Numbered from the stretch's first letter, positions 1-8,797 are shown. The stretch is 64,000 nucleotides of DNA from JBHELB01 sp041859045 (GCA_041859045.1 JBHELB010000068.1:12516-76515), one strand, 5' to 3'. The notes: generated by a model not told the origin, from the sequence alone. Numbers and translations: made by a program.

Positions 1-460
1 TCCCGCACACGACCATCGCGGAGCCGAGCACGGCCGTTGCCAGCGTCACGACGGGCCGTTCGAGCACAAGCGCGACCGTCCCCCCAGCCAGCGCGATACC
101 AAGCACAGCCCACGGCGCCCAGGACTCCGGGCGCTCATTGAGAAACACGTGCGCCGTGACCGCCGCGCCAAGGAACCCGATGCAAAACACGCCGGTCTTG
201 TAGAGAAACGTAAGCGCCAGCGCCCCGGCGATACCGCCCAATATAGCCGCAATCACCATGGCTGCGGTTGCGCCTTGGCCTATCCACGCGGCAAACGCGG
301 CGGCTACGGGCGCCGCCAGCAGGAAACCGGTTAGCCCGATGATGAACCGCAGCGTTTTATACCCAAGAAAACAATAGAGCACGCCAAAAGCGGCCGCGCC
401 CGCGACCGCCGCGTTCGCCGCTTGACCACTCAGCGTGATTTCCTCGAAGGACAGATTCAT
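1..460 (-). CDS. DUF4203/TMEM198-like multi-pass membrane protein (partial)
   Basis: This frame is open from an ATG at 460 to the left edge, so the 3' end is outside the window and only about 153 residues are visible. The protein begins MNLSFEEITLSGQ and then alternates strongly hydrophobic stretches with short polar turns. At least four or five membrane segments can be seen. An FLGYKTLRFIIGLTGF stretch resembles the repeated unit of DUF4203 (TMEM198-type) membrane proteins. The role of that family in bacteria is not known. The assignment rests on hydrophobic pattern and that stretch only, so another small-residue-rich membrane family remains possible. It lies 49 bases downstream of the frameshifted dehydrogenase on the same strand and could share its transcript. 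Confidence 0.6.
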   Translation of the reverse strand, partial: MNLSFEEITLSGQAANAAVAGAAAFGVLYCFLGYKTLRFIIGLTGFLLAAPVAAAFAAWIGQGATAAMVIAAILGGIAGALALTFLYKTGVFCIGFLGAAVTAHVFLNERPESWAPWAVLGIALAGGTVALVLERPVVTLATAVLGSAMVVCG

Positions 461-509
461 TCGCTTGCCGTACCTCGGTGGCCAGTGTGCCACGTGCCGC
501 CTGTGCGCC

Positions 510-1321
510 TCAACGCACGCGGTATTTGCCCCGGGCTGTGGTTTGCAGGATCGACAGCCGCGAAAGAAACATCACCAGATTTCGCGGTGTGAACCGCACG
601 AGCCACGCGGTGAGCCCGGTCATCCACGGCACAGCGCGCGGTGCGCGCCCCAAACGGCGCAGCGTCAGCCGCACGATGCGCGCGGGATCGTCGGAAAAGC
701 GGTTGAGCAGCGAAGCATGGCCTTTTTCCAGGTCTTGCACGTCAAGAAACTCGGTGCGCGTCAGCCACGGGCACAACGTAATCACCTCCACGCCTGTCCC
801 GCGCAGCTCGCTGTAGAGCCCCTCGCCAGAAACAGGTCAAAGGCCTTGCTCGCCGCGTAGACGCTGTCGTAGGGGGCGGGCACGAAACCAAGAATCGACG
901 ACACGAAAATGATACCGCCGCGTTTGCGCTCCAGCATGCCGGGCAGGAACGCGCGTGTGAGCTCAACCGGAACCAGACAATTGACGCGCACCATATCCGC
1001 TAACCGCCCCGCATCGCGCGATTCGTACGGGCCGGAGTGCCCAAAGCCCGCGTTGTTGACCAGCAAGCCGATCTCGATATCGCGAACCGCCTCGGCGATG
1101 TGTCCCGCCGCGCCTTCCTCGGCGAGGTCCATGCACACGACGCGGCACTGCACGCCGTGCTGCGTCTCCAGTTCGCTTGCCAAGGCGCGCAGTCGTTCCT
1201 CCCGGCGGGCCACAATGACTAGGTTCATTCCCGCCTGCGCTAAGGCGCGCGAAAACTCGAGTCCGATTCCTGACGACGCGCCTGTCACGAGCGTCCACGT
1301 TCCATACCGCGCTAGATCCAT
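510..1321 (-). pseudogene. Short-chain dehydrogenase/reductase, frameshifted
   Basis: The ATG at 1321 is preceded by GGAGG about ten bases upstream. The frame begins MDLARYGTWTLVTGASSGIG and shows the classical SDR signatures: the TGASSGIG nucleotide-binding turn, VNNAGFGHSG, and the YAASK catalytic Tyr/Lys. It then terminates early near 782. The missing C-terminal quarter (GLYSELRGTGVEVITLCP onward, ending at 510) is present intact in another frame. Inserting a single C on the plus strand near 823 (coding-strand GCGAGG for an expected GCGGAGG) restores one reading frame of about 270 residues, the normal SDR length. Either the gene has very recently decayed or the base is an assembly error. 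The substrate cannot be deduced; the family is NAD(P)H-dependent oxidoreductases. Confidence 0.8.
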
Positions 1322-1454
1322 CGATACCGTGCCTCCAGTTAAGAAGCTAAGTCTATCCCGCTGGACACCGTGAAGGAAACTGTTTTCGACGATCCCGTGT
1401 TTTGGGTTGACCTGCCTTTCGTGCTCGTGCATCCTTTCGCGAGGAGTTCTAACG

Positions 1455-2888
1455 ATGCTTATCACACACGCTATGGGCGGGGCGCGGCCCCGCGTGCATT
1501 TTTCAGGGATCGGCGGCACGGCCATGGTCGCAGGGGCGCGGTTGGCGCTCGAGGCGGGCTGGGAAGTGCGCGGCAGCGATAACCCGCTGTATCCCCCGGC
1601 GTCGGAAATGGCCGCGGCGCTGGGCGTACCCATTGCGCAAGGGTATGCGGCGGAAAACCTCGACTGGAACCCGGACGTGGTGGTGTTGGGTAATGCGCTG
1701 AGCCGGGGAAATCCGGAGGCGGAGGCCGCGCTCGCGCGCGGACTGCATTACGTGAGCCTGGCCGAGTGGGTGAAAGACGCCGTGTTGCGCGCGCGGCGGC
1801 CGGTGGCGCTCTGCGGCACGCACGGAAAGACCACGACGACCGCGCTGACCGCGTATCTGCTCGACGCCGCGGGACTAAACCCGGGCTTTCTCATCGGCGG
1901 ACAACCGCTCGACTTCGCGCATTCCGCGCGGCTCGGCGCGGAAGGTGCGCCGTTCGTCATCGAGGGCGATGAGTACGACACGGCGTTCTTCGACAAGCGC
2001 GCGAAATTCTTCCACTACCTGCCGCGCATCGCGGTGGTCACGTCGCTCGAGTTCGATCACGGCGACATTTACGCGAACGTCGAGGAAATTGAGAAGGCGT
2101 TTCGCCTGATGCTCCGCCAGATACCGCGCAACGGACTGCTGCTGGTGTGCGCCGACCAGCCGCGGGCGCTGGCCTTACGCGAACATGCGTTCAGCCCCGT
2201 GCGCACCTATGGTCTTGCGCCGGATGCCGATTACCGCGCCGAGCCGGGTCCGGCCTGCGCTGAAGGGCAGACGTTCTCGCTCCATTTCGAAGGCCGATCC
2301 CTGGGCCTCTTCACGTTGCCCATGGCTGGACGCCACAACCTACAGAACGCCGCCGCCGCGCTGGCCGTTGCCCATGCGCACGGCGTGGAGCCCGCGTCGC
2401 TGGCGGACGCGCTCGCGCGCTTTCGCGGGGTCAAGCGGCGCATGGAGGTCTTCCACGAGGCGGACGGCGTCACGTTTGTGGACGACTTCGCGCATCACCC
2501 CACGGCCATCCGCGAGACCATCGCCGCGGCGCGCGCGCGCTGGGCCGACCGGCGGCTCTGGGTGTTGTTTGAACCTCGATCGAACACGACCGTGACGAAG
2601 CGGTTTCAGCCTGATTTGGAGGTGTCATTCGACGGCGCGGACATCGTCTGGTTCGGTCCGATCCACCGCGCGGAGTCGATTCCCGAGGCGGAACGCCTTG
2701 ACCGCGCGGCATTGGCCCAGGCGCTCGAACAGCGCGGCATGCAGGCGCGCGCGGCGGCGAACGTCGACGAGATACTGGCGGACCTCGCGGCCCGCAATGC
2801 GCCGGGCGATGTCGTGCTGCTCCTCAGCAACGGCGCGTTTGGCGGCATTTACGCGCGCATCCGCGAACAGTTTGCGGTGAAAGGATAA
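1455..2888 (+). CDS. mpl: UDP-N-acetylmuramate:L-Ala-gamma-D-Glu-meso-DAP ligase
   Basis: Mpl reattaches recycled murein tripeptide to UDP-MurNAc in the cytoplasm, bypassing MurC-MurD-MurE. The 477-residue product has the Mur-ligase layout. The N-terminal domain has VHFSGIGGTAM. The central ATPase has the P-loop CGTHGKTTTT and EGDEYDTAFFDKR. The C-terminal domain has VDDFAHHPTAIRET and the FEPRSNT motif that separates Mpl from MurC. I chose the ATG at 1455 rather than an upstream in-frame ATG at 1407, because GAGGAG sits nine bases before it and homology begins at once. A separate true MurC is encoded at 21522, which supports the recycling role here. The 2Fe-2S protein starts five bases after its stop. 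Confidence 0.93.
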   Translation: MLITHAMGGARPRVHFSGIGGTAMVAGARLALEAGWEVRGSDNPLYPPASEMAAALGVPIAQGYAAENLDWNPDVVVLGNALSRGNPEAEAALARGLHYVSLAEWVKDAVLRARRPVALCGTHGKTTTTALTAYLLDAAGLNPGFLIGGQPLDFAHSARLGAEGAPFVIEGDEYDTAFFDKRAKFFHYLPRIAVVTSLEFDHGDIYANVEEIEKAFRLMLRQIPRNGLLLVCADQPRALALREHAFSPVRTYGLAPDADYRAEPGPACAEGQTFSLHFEGRSLGLFTLPMAGRHNLQNAAAALAVAHAHGVEPASLADALARFRGVKRRMEVFHEADGVTFVDDFAHHPTAIRETIAAARARWADRRLWVLFEPRSNTTVTKRFQPDLEVSFDGADIVWFGPIHRAESIPEAERLDRAALAQALEQRGMQARAAANVDEILADLAARNAPGDVVLLLSNGAFGGIYARIREQFAVKG

Positions 2889-2893
2889 GAAGA

Positions 2894-3211
2894 ATGGACA
2901 TCCACGCCTTGCCGTACCAAAAGATCGTGTTCGTCTGCTGCAACGAGCGCCCGCCGGAGGAGCGCTGTTCGTGCGGACCGCGCGGCGGCCACGAGATCCG
3001 CGAAAAGCTCAAGGCGCTCGTGAAAGAGCGGCATCTCAACGGCCGCGTCCGCGTCAGTCAATCCGGCTGCCAGGACAAATGCGAGAAGGGGCCAAACGTG
3101 ATGATCTTTCCCGACAACGTTTGGATCAGCGCAACGTCGCCGGAGGATATCGAACGCATCCTCGCGCTCCTCGAAGAGTCCGTTCGCACCGGCGAACCGA
3201 TCCGGGCGTAG
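2894..3211 (+). CDS. Thioredoxin-fold [2Fe-2S] ferredoxin-like protein
   Basis: This 105-residue protein has the cysteine pattern of thioredoxin-like 2Fe-2S ferredoxins: a VCCNERPP start, RCSCGPRGG, and a second cluster SGCQDKCEKGPNVMI. Family members carry one 2Fe-2S cluster and act as small electron carriers, or form the NuoE-like module of larger complexes. Here the protein stands alone. It follows mpl by five bases and probably shares its transcript, but nothing about murein recycling explains a redox protein, so a specific partner cannot be named. The length is normal for the stand-alone family. Confidence 0.82.
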   Translation: MDIHALPYQKIVFVCCNERPPEERCSCGPRGGHEIREKLKALVKERHLNGRVRVSQSGCQDKCEKGPNVMIFPDNVWISATSPEDIERILALLEESVRTGEPIRA

Positions 3212-3307
3212 TGCGAAGATACCTTCTCCCCCTCTTCGCGCCGCCGTTGCCGTGCTTGTCGGGCGTGAGCAAGGCTGTCTCGCGTAAGAAGCGCGAGGCG
3301 CGCGCCC

Positions 3308-4387
3308 TTAGTTCGGTCGTAGCCCCTGCAAACGCAGTTTGAGATCGCGCGGACTCGTTGCGTTTTGAAGCGCAACCTCTGGCGAAATCTTTCCCTCTTT
3401 CCACAAGGCGAACAGCGATTGGTCGAAGGTCTGCATCCCGTATTGGTCCGCGCCGTCTTCGATGAGTTTGACGATCTCTTTGAGCGCCTTGGCCTGTTCA
3501 ATGTGCTCGCGCACGGTGCGGTTGCCGATGAGCACCTCCGCCGCCACGCAGCGCCCTGTCCCTTCCTTCAACGGCAGGAGGCGCTGTGAAACGACGGCGC
3601 GCAAGACGCTCGCCAGTTGTTTGCGGATCTGGAGCTGTTGGTGCGGCTCGAAGAAATCGAGGATGCGGTTCAACGTCTCGACCGCGTCCACGGTGTGCAA
3701 CGTCGAAAACACGAGGTGGCCTGTTTCCGCCGAGGCCAACGCCGTGCGGACGGTCTCCGCATCGCGCATTTCGCCGATGAGAATCACGTCGGGGTCCTGG
3801 CGCAGCGCGCCGCGCAGGGCGTTGGGAAACGACAGGGTGTCATGGCCGACTTCGCGCTGCGTAATCAAGGCCTTCTTGTCGCGATGCACGAATTCGAGCG
3901 GATCCTCCACCGTGATCACGTGCACCGGGCGCGTCTCGTTGATCTCGTCGATCATCGCGGCCAAGGTGGTGGACTTTCCGCTACCCGTCACGCCGGTGAC
4001 CAGCACAAGGCCGTTCAGGTTTTGGCATACGCGACTCAGCACAGGAGGCAATCCCAAATCGGCGATCTTCTTGATGCGCATCGGGATCACGCGCAGCACC
4101 GCGCGGGGATACCCGGCCTCTTTGCAGGCGTTCACGCGAAAACGGACCTCGTCACCCAACATATACGAGCTATCAAGCTCCATCATTTTCTTAAACTTCT
4201 CAAGGTCTGCCGGACTCACAATCGTCCCCAGCATCTCGAGGAGGTCCGACTCTGTCAGGGGAGGGGCCTCAAGACGAATCAACTCGCCATCCACGCGGTA
4301 GACCGGCGGGTTCCCGACTTTGAGGTGGATATCCGACGCATTCTTCTCGAGTGCGCCGCGCATCAGGGCTTCCATCGTCTGAGGCAT
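3308..4387 (-). CDS. pilT: Twitching-motility retraction ATPase PilT
   Basis: PilT is the hexameric ATPase that powers type IV pilus retraction at the inner membrane. The 359-residue product has the typical order: an N-terminal PAS-like domain with NASDIHLKVGNPPVYRVDGE, Walker A VTGVTGSGKSTT, the Asp box VITVEDPLEFVH, Walker B DPDVILIGEMRD, and the His box GHLVFSTLHTVDA. The ATG at 4387 has GGGAG seven bases upstream; an upstream in-frame ATG at 4429 would add residues unlike the family. No pilB, pilC or pilin genes are next to it, so it is an isolated pilus gene in this window. Confidence 0.95.
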   Translation of the reverse strand: MPQTMEALMRGALEKNASDIHLKVGNPPVYRVDGELIRLEAPPLTESDLLEMLGTIVSPADLEKFKKMMELDSSYMLGDEVRFRVNACKEAGYPRAVLRVIPMRIKKIADLGLPPVLSRVCQNLNGLVLVTGVTGSGKSTTLAAMIDEINETRPVHVITVEDPLEFVHRDKKALITQREVGHDTLSFPNALRGALRQDPDVILIGEMRDAETVRTALASAETGHLVFSTLHTVDAVETLNRILDFFEPHQQLQIRKQLASVLRAVVSQRLLPLKEGTGRCVAAEVLIGNRTVREHIEQAKALKEIVKLIEDGADQYGMQTFDQSLFALWKEGKISPEVALQNATSPRDLKLRLQGLRPN

Positions 4388-4498
4388 CGTCGTTCTCCCG
4401 TGTGATTCCGTATGTGGAAACGATAGCACATCGGCGCGGTGCGTCGATAGCCCTCTATTTGCGCGAGGGAGCCCCTCGGGCGTAGACTGAAGCGTCGG

Positions 4499-4563
4499 GC
4501 GCCGCAGACGCCCTTCGGTGGTGCTGCGGCGCGTACGTATTTTTGCCGCCTGAGACCGGCGGC
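4499..4563 (+). promoter_or_regulatory. Paired hairpins in the leader of the thi operon
   Basis: Two stem-loops lie directly before thiF. The first pairs 4499-4507 with 4524-4532 (nine perfect G/C-rich base pairs) and is followed nine bases later by a short T-run. The second pairs 4545-4550 with 4558-4563 around the loop TGAGACC and ends 14 bases before the start codon, so it abuts the ribosome-binding region. The arrangement could act as an attenuator or translation block. It does not match the conserved TPP riboswitch core. Confidence 0.4.
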
Positions 4564-4577
4564 CGGGAAGACGGGAT

Positions 4578-5333
4578 ATGTTGACGAGCGAAGAACACGC
4601 CCGCTACGAGCGGAATCTATTGATCCCCGGATTTGGCGAGGAGGCGCAGCAGCGCCTCGCGAATGCTCGGGTCTGCGTCGTGGGGCTCGGCGGACTTGGC
4701 AGTCCGGCGGCGCTGTACCTGGCGGCGGCGGGTGTCGGTACATTGGGGCTGATCGATTCGGACCGGGTGGATCTATCAAATCTCCAGCGCCAAGTCATTC
4801 ACAACACCAACGATATTGGCCGTCTGAAAGTAGAGTCCGCGGCGGAGAAGATAGCCGCGCTGAACCCCGGGGTGACGGTACAGTGTGTTCCGCAGCGTCT
4901 CACGCTGGACAACGCCCAGGGCATCTGCGCCGCATACGACGTTGTGGTCGAGGCGACCGACAATTTTGAGGCAAAATACCTCATCAACGACATTTGTTTA
5001 CTCTTGAAGAAGCCGTTCGCAACCGCAGGTATTCTGTCGCTTTCCGGGCAAGGGCTCTTTGCCGTTCCGGGAAAGACGGCCTGCCTTCGCTGTGCAGTGC
5101 ATGAACCGCCCCGCAACGTTCCAACCACGGCGCAACTCGGCGTGCTGGGCGCCGTGCCGGGGATGTTGGGAAGTCTCGAAGTCCTGGAAACGTTGCGCTA
5201 CTTGGTGGGCCAGTGGACGCCGCGAGAAGATGGCGCTGCGCTCCTGCATACCGTGGAAGGGCACGGTGTGCGCCTCCGAACCATGCCGCTTCCCCGGCGC
5301 TCGGACTGCCGTTGCGCCGTGCTCTGGGCGTAA
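4578..5333 (+). CDS. thiF: ThiF/MoeB/HesA-family sulfur-carrier adenylyltransferase
   Basis: ThiF adenylates the C-terminal glycine of the sulfur carrier ThiS so that sulfur can be loaded for thiazole formation. The 251-residue protein shows the E1-like signatures: VVGLGGLGSPAALYLAAAGV (nucleotide loop), IDSDRVDLSNLQRQ (adenylate site, with the Arg finger) and VVEATDNFEAKY. A zinc site is formed by CLRC and a late CRC in DCRCAV. Placement directly before thiG-thiH favours ThiF over MoeB. The stretch where the catalytic Cys normally sits (C-x-E/x-AGVLG) reads VPTTAQLGVLGAV, without cysteine. No thiS gene lies beside it. The start has a purine-rich CGGGAAG upstream. Confidence 0.85.
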   Translation: MLTSEEHARYERNLLIPGFGEEAQQRLANARVCVVGLGGLGSPAALYLAAAGVGTLGLIDSDRVDLSNLQRQVIHNTNDIGRLKVESAAEKIAALNPGVTVQCVPQRLTLDNAQGICAAYDVVVEATDNFEAKYLINDICLLLKKPFATAGILSLSGQGLFAVPGKTACLRCAVHEPPRNVPTTAQLGVLGAVPGMLGSLEVLETLRYLVGQWTPREDGAALLHTVEGHGVRLRTMPLPRRSDCRCAVLWA

Positions 5334-5343
5334 TACAATAATT

Positions 5344-5365
5344 TGCGGACCGCATCACGTCCGCA
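5344..5365 (+). other. Small hairpin in the thiF-thiG spacer
   Basis: TGCGGAC at 5344-5350 pairs perfectly with GTCCGCA at 5359-5365 around an eight-base loop. It fills nearly all of the 53-base thiF-thiG spacer and is not followed by a T-run, so it is more likely a processing or stability element than a terminator. Confidence 0.35.
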
Positions 5366-5386
5366 GAATTCCATGAGAGGACTGAA

Positions 5387-6181
5387 ATGAAGGACGATAT
5401 GTTGGTCATCGCCGGACGAAGCTTTCGCTCGCGGCTGATGGTAGGTACAGGCAAGTTTCCGTCGGCGGAATCGCTACGGGTAACACTCGAGGCGTCTGAA
5501 ACGGAGATCGTGACGGTGGCGATGCGGCGGGCCGATCTCTCAAGGCCTGATGCCGACAGCATTACGGGCGTTGTGGATCGCTCCAAGTACTTGCTGCTCC
5601 CCAACACCTCCGGTGCGCGCTCGGCGGACGAGGCCGTGCGCCTGGCGCGTTTGGCCCGGGCCGCGGGGTTGGAGCCGTGGGTGAAGCTCGAACTGACGCC
5701 CGAGCCGCGTCACCTACTGCCTGACCCGATTGAGACCCTGCGCGCCGCGGAGACGCTGGTGAAAGACGGGTTTGTCGTATTGCCGTACATCCAGGCCGAT
5801 CCCGTGCTGGCAAAGCGGCTCGAAGAGGTAGGCACCGCGACGGTGATGCCGCTGGGTGCGCCGATCGGCACGAATCGTGGGCTGCGCACGCGCGATTTGA
5901 TCGCGCTCATTATTGACCAGGCCAATGTTCCCGTGGTGGTGGACGCCGGGCTCGGCGCGCCGTCGCATGCGGCGGAGGCCATGGAGATCGGCGCGGATGC
6001 CGTGCTCGTGAACACCGCGCTGGCGGACGCCACCGATCACGCCCAGATGGCCCGCGCGTTCAAACTGGGCGTCGAGGCCGGGCGCATGGCGTACCGCGCG
6101 GGGCTTGGTCCCGTACGCAACGAAGCCGAGGCATCTTCCCCTCTGACCGGCTTCCTGTTCGAGAAAGGCGGCGCGTCGTGA
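5387..6181 (+). CDS. thiG: Thiazole synthase ThiG
   Basis: ThiG builds the thiazole phosphate ring of thiamine from deoxyxylulose 5-phosphate, dehydroglycine and ThiS-thiocarboxylate. The 264-residue product fits the family length. It shows MVGTGKFPS at the start, VDRSKYLLLPNTSGARSADE, the Schiff-base lysine in WVKLELTPE, MPLGAPIGTNRGL, VVVDAGLGAPSHAAEAMEIG and the typical GPVRNEAEASSPLTGF end. The ATG is preceded by GAGAGGA. The stop codon overlaps the GTG start of thiH by four bases (GTGA), showing translational coupling. Its dehydroglycine is supplied by ThiH. Confidence 0.96.
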   Translation: MKDDMLVIAGRSFRSRLMVGTGKFPSAESLRVTLEASETEIVTVAMRRADLSRPDADSITGVVDRSKYLLLPNTSGARSADEAVRLARLARAAGLEPWVKLELTPEPRHLLPDPIETLRAAETLVKDGFVVLPYIQADPVLAKRLEEVGTATVMPLGAPIGTNRGLRTRDLIALIIDQANVPVVVDAGLGAPSHAAEAMEIGADAVLVNTALADATDHAQMARAFKLGVEAGRMAYRAGLGPVRNEAEASSPLTGFLFEKGGAS

Positions 6182-7329
6182 GTGCGCTGACGGAAATCGA
6201 ACAATGGCCGGCGGCGCGTATCGATGCGCAGTTGAAGGCCATTACGCCGGAGGACGTTGAACGCGCGATCGCGCGAGAGGAGCGACGCCCCGAGGATTTT
6301 CTTGCGCTGCTGTCGCCGCAGGCGGTCCCCCGGCTGGAAGACATCGCGCGAGAAGCGCAGCGCCTCACGCGTTGGCATTTTGGGCGCACCATCGGCCTCT
6401 ATGCCCCGATTTATCTCTCCAACATCTGCGGGGCGGACTGCACGTACTGCGGGTACGCGGTGCGTTCGGGCAGCAAAGAGAAGCGCCTCAAGCTGACCAT
6501 GGACGAGTTGCGCGTCGAATGCCAGCAGTTGACCGCGATGGGATACCAAAATCTGCTGCTGCTCACCGGGGAGGCGCGCGTACCGACGCCGGTGTCCTAT
6601 ATTGCCGACTGCGTAGCGGTTGCGCGCGAGTTCTGTCCGTCGGTCTCGGTGGAAATCTACGCACTGGATGAACACGAATACGTCCGCCTGGTCGAGGCCG
6701 GACTCGATGGCGTGACGCTCTACATGGAGACCTACGACCGCGACGTCTACGGGCGGGTGCATCTCCTTGGAAAAAAGAAGGACTACCTCTATCGTCTCGA
6801 TGCCCTGGAACGTGCGGGGCGCGCGGGCGCGCGGCGTTTGGGAGTCGGCGCACTGCTTGGGTTGACCGACTGGCGTTGCGATGGGCTCTGGACGGCGCTG
6901 CACGGGCGTTATCTCGAACGCACGTGCTGGCAGAGCGCGGTGAGCGTGTCGTTTCCGCGTCTGCGCCACACGCCCAAGCGTTTCAGCATCCCCCACATGC
7001 TCACAGACCTGGAACTTGTGCAACTCGTTCTTGCGATGCGTCTCTTTTTGCCGCATGCGTCGTTCTTCTTGTCCACACGCGAGCCAGCGGAACTGCGCGA
7101 TCGCTTCATTCCCCTCGGGATCACGATGATGAGCGCGGGCTCCTCAACACGTCCCGGCGGGTACGCGACGCATGGAGAAGAGACGCTCGAGCAATTCGAG
7201 ATCGAAGATCGCCGTAGTCCGGCCGAAGTGGCCGAAGCGATTCACCGCGCGGGCTATGACCCGGTGTGGAAGGATTTCGACGAGGGCTTCTTCGTGCCGA
7301 CGCCGCAGGAGAGCGCAGACGAGGCATAG
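6178..7329 (+). CDS. thiH: 2-iminoacetate synthase ThiH (radical SAM)
   Basis: ThiH cleaves tyrosine with a radical SAM mechanism to give 2-iminoacetate (dehydroglycine) for ThiG and p-cresol. The CxxxCxxC cluster motif is seen in NICGADCTYCGY at about residues 82-95, inside the ThiH-typical context FGRTIGLYAPIYLSN. Later family blocks LLLTGEAR, YMETYDRDVY and MMSAGSSTRPGGY are present. The start is GTG at 6178, overlapping thiG by four bases. The length of 383 residues is normal. ThiH, in contrast to ThiO, uses an oxygen-sensitive radical SAM chemistry, suggesting anaerobic or facultative growth. Confidence 0.95.
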   Translation: MSALTEIEQWPAARIDAQLKAITPEDVERAIAREERRPEDFLALLSPQAVPRLEDIAREAQRLTRWHFGRTIGLYAPIYLSNICGADCTYCGYAVRSGSKEKRLKLTMDELRVECQQLTAMGYQNLLLLTGEARVPTPVSYIADCVAVAREFCPSVSVEIYALDEHEYVRLVEAGLDGVTLYMETYDRDVYGRVHLLGKKKDYLYRLDALERAGRAGARRLGVGALLGLTDWRCDGLWTALHGRYLERTCWQSAVSVSFPRLRHTPKRFSIPHMLTDLELVQLVLAMRLFLPHASFFLSTREPAELRDRFIPLGITMMSAGSSTRPGGYATHGEETLEQFEIEDRRSPAEVAEAIHRAGYDPVWKDFDEGFFVPTPQESADEA

Positions 7330-7336
7330 GCGATCG

Positions 7337-8257
7337 CTACCTGCCGATGCGCTGCGCCCATTCCTCTTCGAGGCGTTCGCGACGTTTCCAGCGGCGATGC
7401 ATCCACAGCCACTGCCCAGGGTAACGCCGAACAATCGCCTCGATCGCATCCTGACAACGCTGAGAGTTAAGCACGAGGTCATCGTGCAACTCCCCCTCGC
7501 GCTTGAGCGAGATCGCGTCGCCGACTTCGACGAGATAACGCCCGTCGGGTTGACGCGCACAGCACACCGGATGCACGGGAACTTTCGCGCGGAACGCGGC
7601 CATCACGGGGGCTACCGTTGACCAGCAGGGACGCCCAAAGAAAGTCACGGGGACACCGCTCGTGCGTGGGCACTGATCGATCAACGCCCCCACCAATTCC
7701 CCGGCCCGCAGTCGACTGACCACTTCAGCGCCCGCCTGCTCTTTGGGGATGGTGTCGCACCCCCCGGCTCTGCGCGTGGCGTCCACAAACGCGTTCAACG
7801 ACGGGAAGTCGAGCGGACGAACAATCTCGGCAACCGGCCGCCCCTTTGCCGACAGCGCGGGAGCCAGCCATTCCCAGTTGCTGAGGTGCGGCGCGATAAG
7901 CAGCGCGCCCTGTTGGGGATCCACACGCTCCAGTCCGCGAACGTCAGCCAGCCGGTCAATGTCCGGACCCGCCAACAGCGGTATTCGCGTGAACTCTGCC
8001 GCGACAATGCCTACGTTGCGCGCGGCGTCTTTGGCGATACGGCGCTTCTTGGCGAGAGACAGCGCGTCGCCATAGGCGAGGTCGAGATTCTGCAGCGCGA
8101 CATGCCGTACCCGCGGGACCAGGTAATACCCCAGCAGCCCCAACGCCGCGCCAATGGACCGCGCCCAGCTCCACGGCATAAAACGGAACATCCGGCACGC
8201 CCACGCGGGGCAATCCGCCGTGAAAAAACGGTACAACCGGCTATGGGGCGTCGGCAT
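7337..8257 (-). CDS. LpxL/HtrB-type lysophospholipid/lipid A acyltransferase
   Basis: Members of this family add secondary acyl chains to lipid A or related glycolipids at the inner face of the cytoplasmic membrane. The 306-residue protein has an N-terminal amphipathic/transmembrane anchor (FMPWSWARSIGAALGLLGYY), the catalytic HxxxxE motif in APHLSNWEWLAPAL, the IVRPLDFPSLNAFVDATRR block, ALIDQCPRTSGVPVTFFGR, and the final RYPGQWLWMHRRWKRR. These match HtrB/LpxL-like enzymes closely. It indicates an outer membrane with lipid A or a similar acylated lipid. It is 21 bases downstream of the small lipoprotein gene on the same strand and is convergent with thiH. Confidence 0.9.
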   Translation of the reverse strand: MPTPHSRLYRFFTADCPAWACRMFRFMPWSWARSIGAALGLLGYYLVPRVRHVALQNLDLAYGDALSLAKKRRIAKDAARNVGIVAAEFTRIPLLAGPDIDRLADVRGLERVDPQQGALLIAPHLSNWEWLAPALSAKGRPVAEIVRPLDFPSLNAFVDATRRAGGCDTIPKEQAGAEVVSRLRAGELVGALIDQCPRTSGVPVTFFGRPCWSTVAPVMAAFRAKVPVHPVCCARQPDGRYLVEVGDAISLKREGELHDDLVLNSQRCQDAIEAIVRRYPGQWLWMHRRWKRRERLEEEWAQRIGR

Positions 8258-8278
8258 TACTAGATCGCCTTGACTGCG

Positions 8279-8797
8279 CTACCGGCGCGTAAGTTCGCCC
8301 GGCGCGCCGTTCCACTGGCCGCCGCCCGAGAACGTATACCGGTACACCTCGCGGCCTCGATCGGGTGTCTGAATCGTGGCCGGTTCCGCGGCGGCCTCGG
8401 TGCGGTTGCTCTTGCGCGCGCTCTGATACACGCGGTACTCGTACTGAACGTAACCGTAATACCCGCCGCGGTCCTCCGCCGAACCTCCGGTAATCGCCGA
8501 AGCCTCAAGCGCCTGGGCGCTCTCGTACACCCGGACCTCTCGGTAATACAGTCCTTTCAGACCGCCGCCGTCCTGGAACTTCACCTGGCCGTCCCGCTGT
8601 TCGAGGTTCATCCGCTTCATCTCGGCCGCACCCACGTCGCGCAGCTTGGCCATGACGCGGTCCGAACCGGACACGTAACCCTCTGGCTTGGGTCCGATGC
8701 CCCAGTCGTACTTGACCTTCTCCATCACCTCGCCCGGGGTGCGCTGACAAGCCGCCGCCGCCAAACACAACGCCACCACGAGCATTTTCTTCAACAT
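8279..8797 (-). CDS. Small putative lipoprotein of unknown function
   Basis: The product begins MLKKMLVVALCLAAAACQRT, a short lipoprotein signal with a lipobox ending at Cys-18 or so, predicting an exported lipid-anchored protein of about 172 residues. The ATG at 8797 is preferred to the ATG six bases upstream, because GGAGG lies eight bases before it and only two before the other. The mature part is hydrophilic with several Tyr-rich strands (LYYREVRVYE, GGYYGYVQYEYRVYQ). No known family is recognised. Placement directly before an LpxL-like acyltransferase suggests an envelope role, but this is only inference. Confidence 0.75.
   Translation of the reverse strand: MLKKMLVVALCLAAAACQRTPGEVMEKVKYDWGIGPKPEGYVSGSDRVMAKLRDVGAAEMKRMNLEQRDGQVKFQDGGGLKGLYYREVRVYESAQALEASAITGGSAEDRGGYYGYVQYEYRVYQSARKSNRTEAAAEPATIQTPDRGREVYRYTFSGGGQWNGAPGELTRR

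Noticed and set aside
1407..1454. Longer N-terminus for mpl from ATG 1407
   Set aside because: The extra residues are Cys-rich and unlike any Mur ligase; GAGGAG precedes ATG 1455.
4550..4563. Possible TPP riboswitch upstream of thiF (CTGAGA at 4550)
   Set aside because: The CTGAGA motif is present, but the partner ACCC...GAACCTGAT core and the GGGGTGC start are missing; the bases instead form a simple hairpin.
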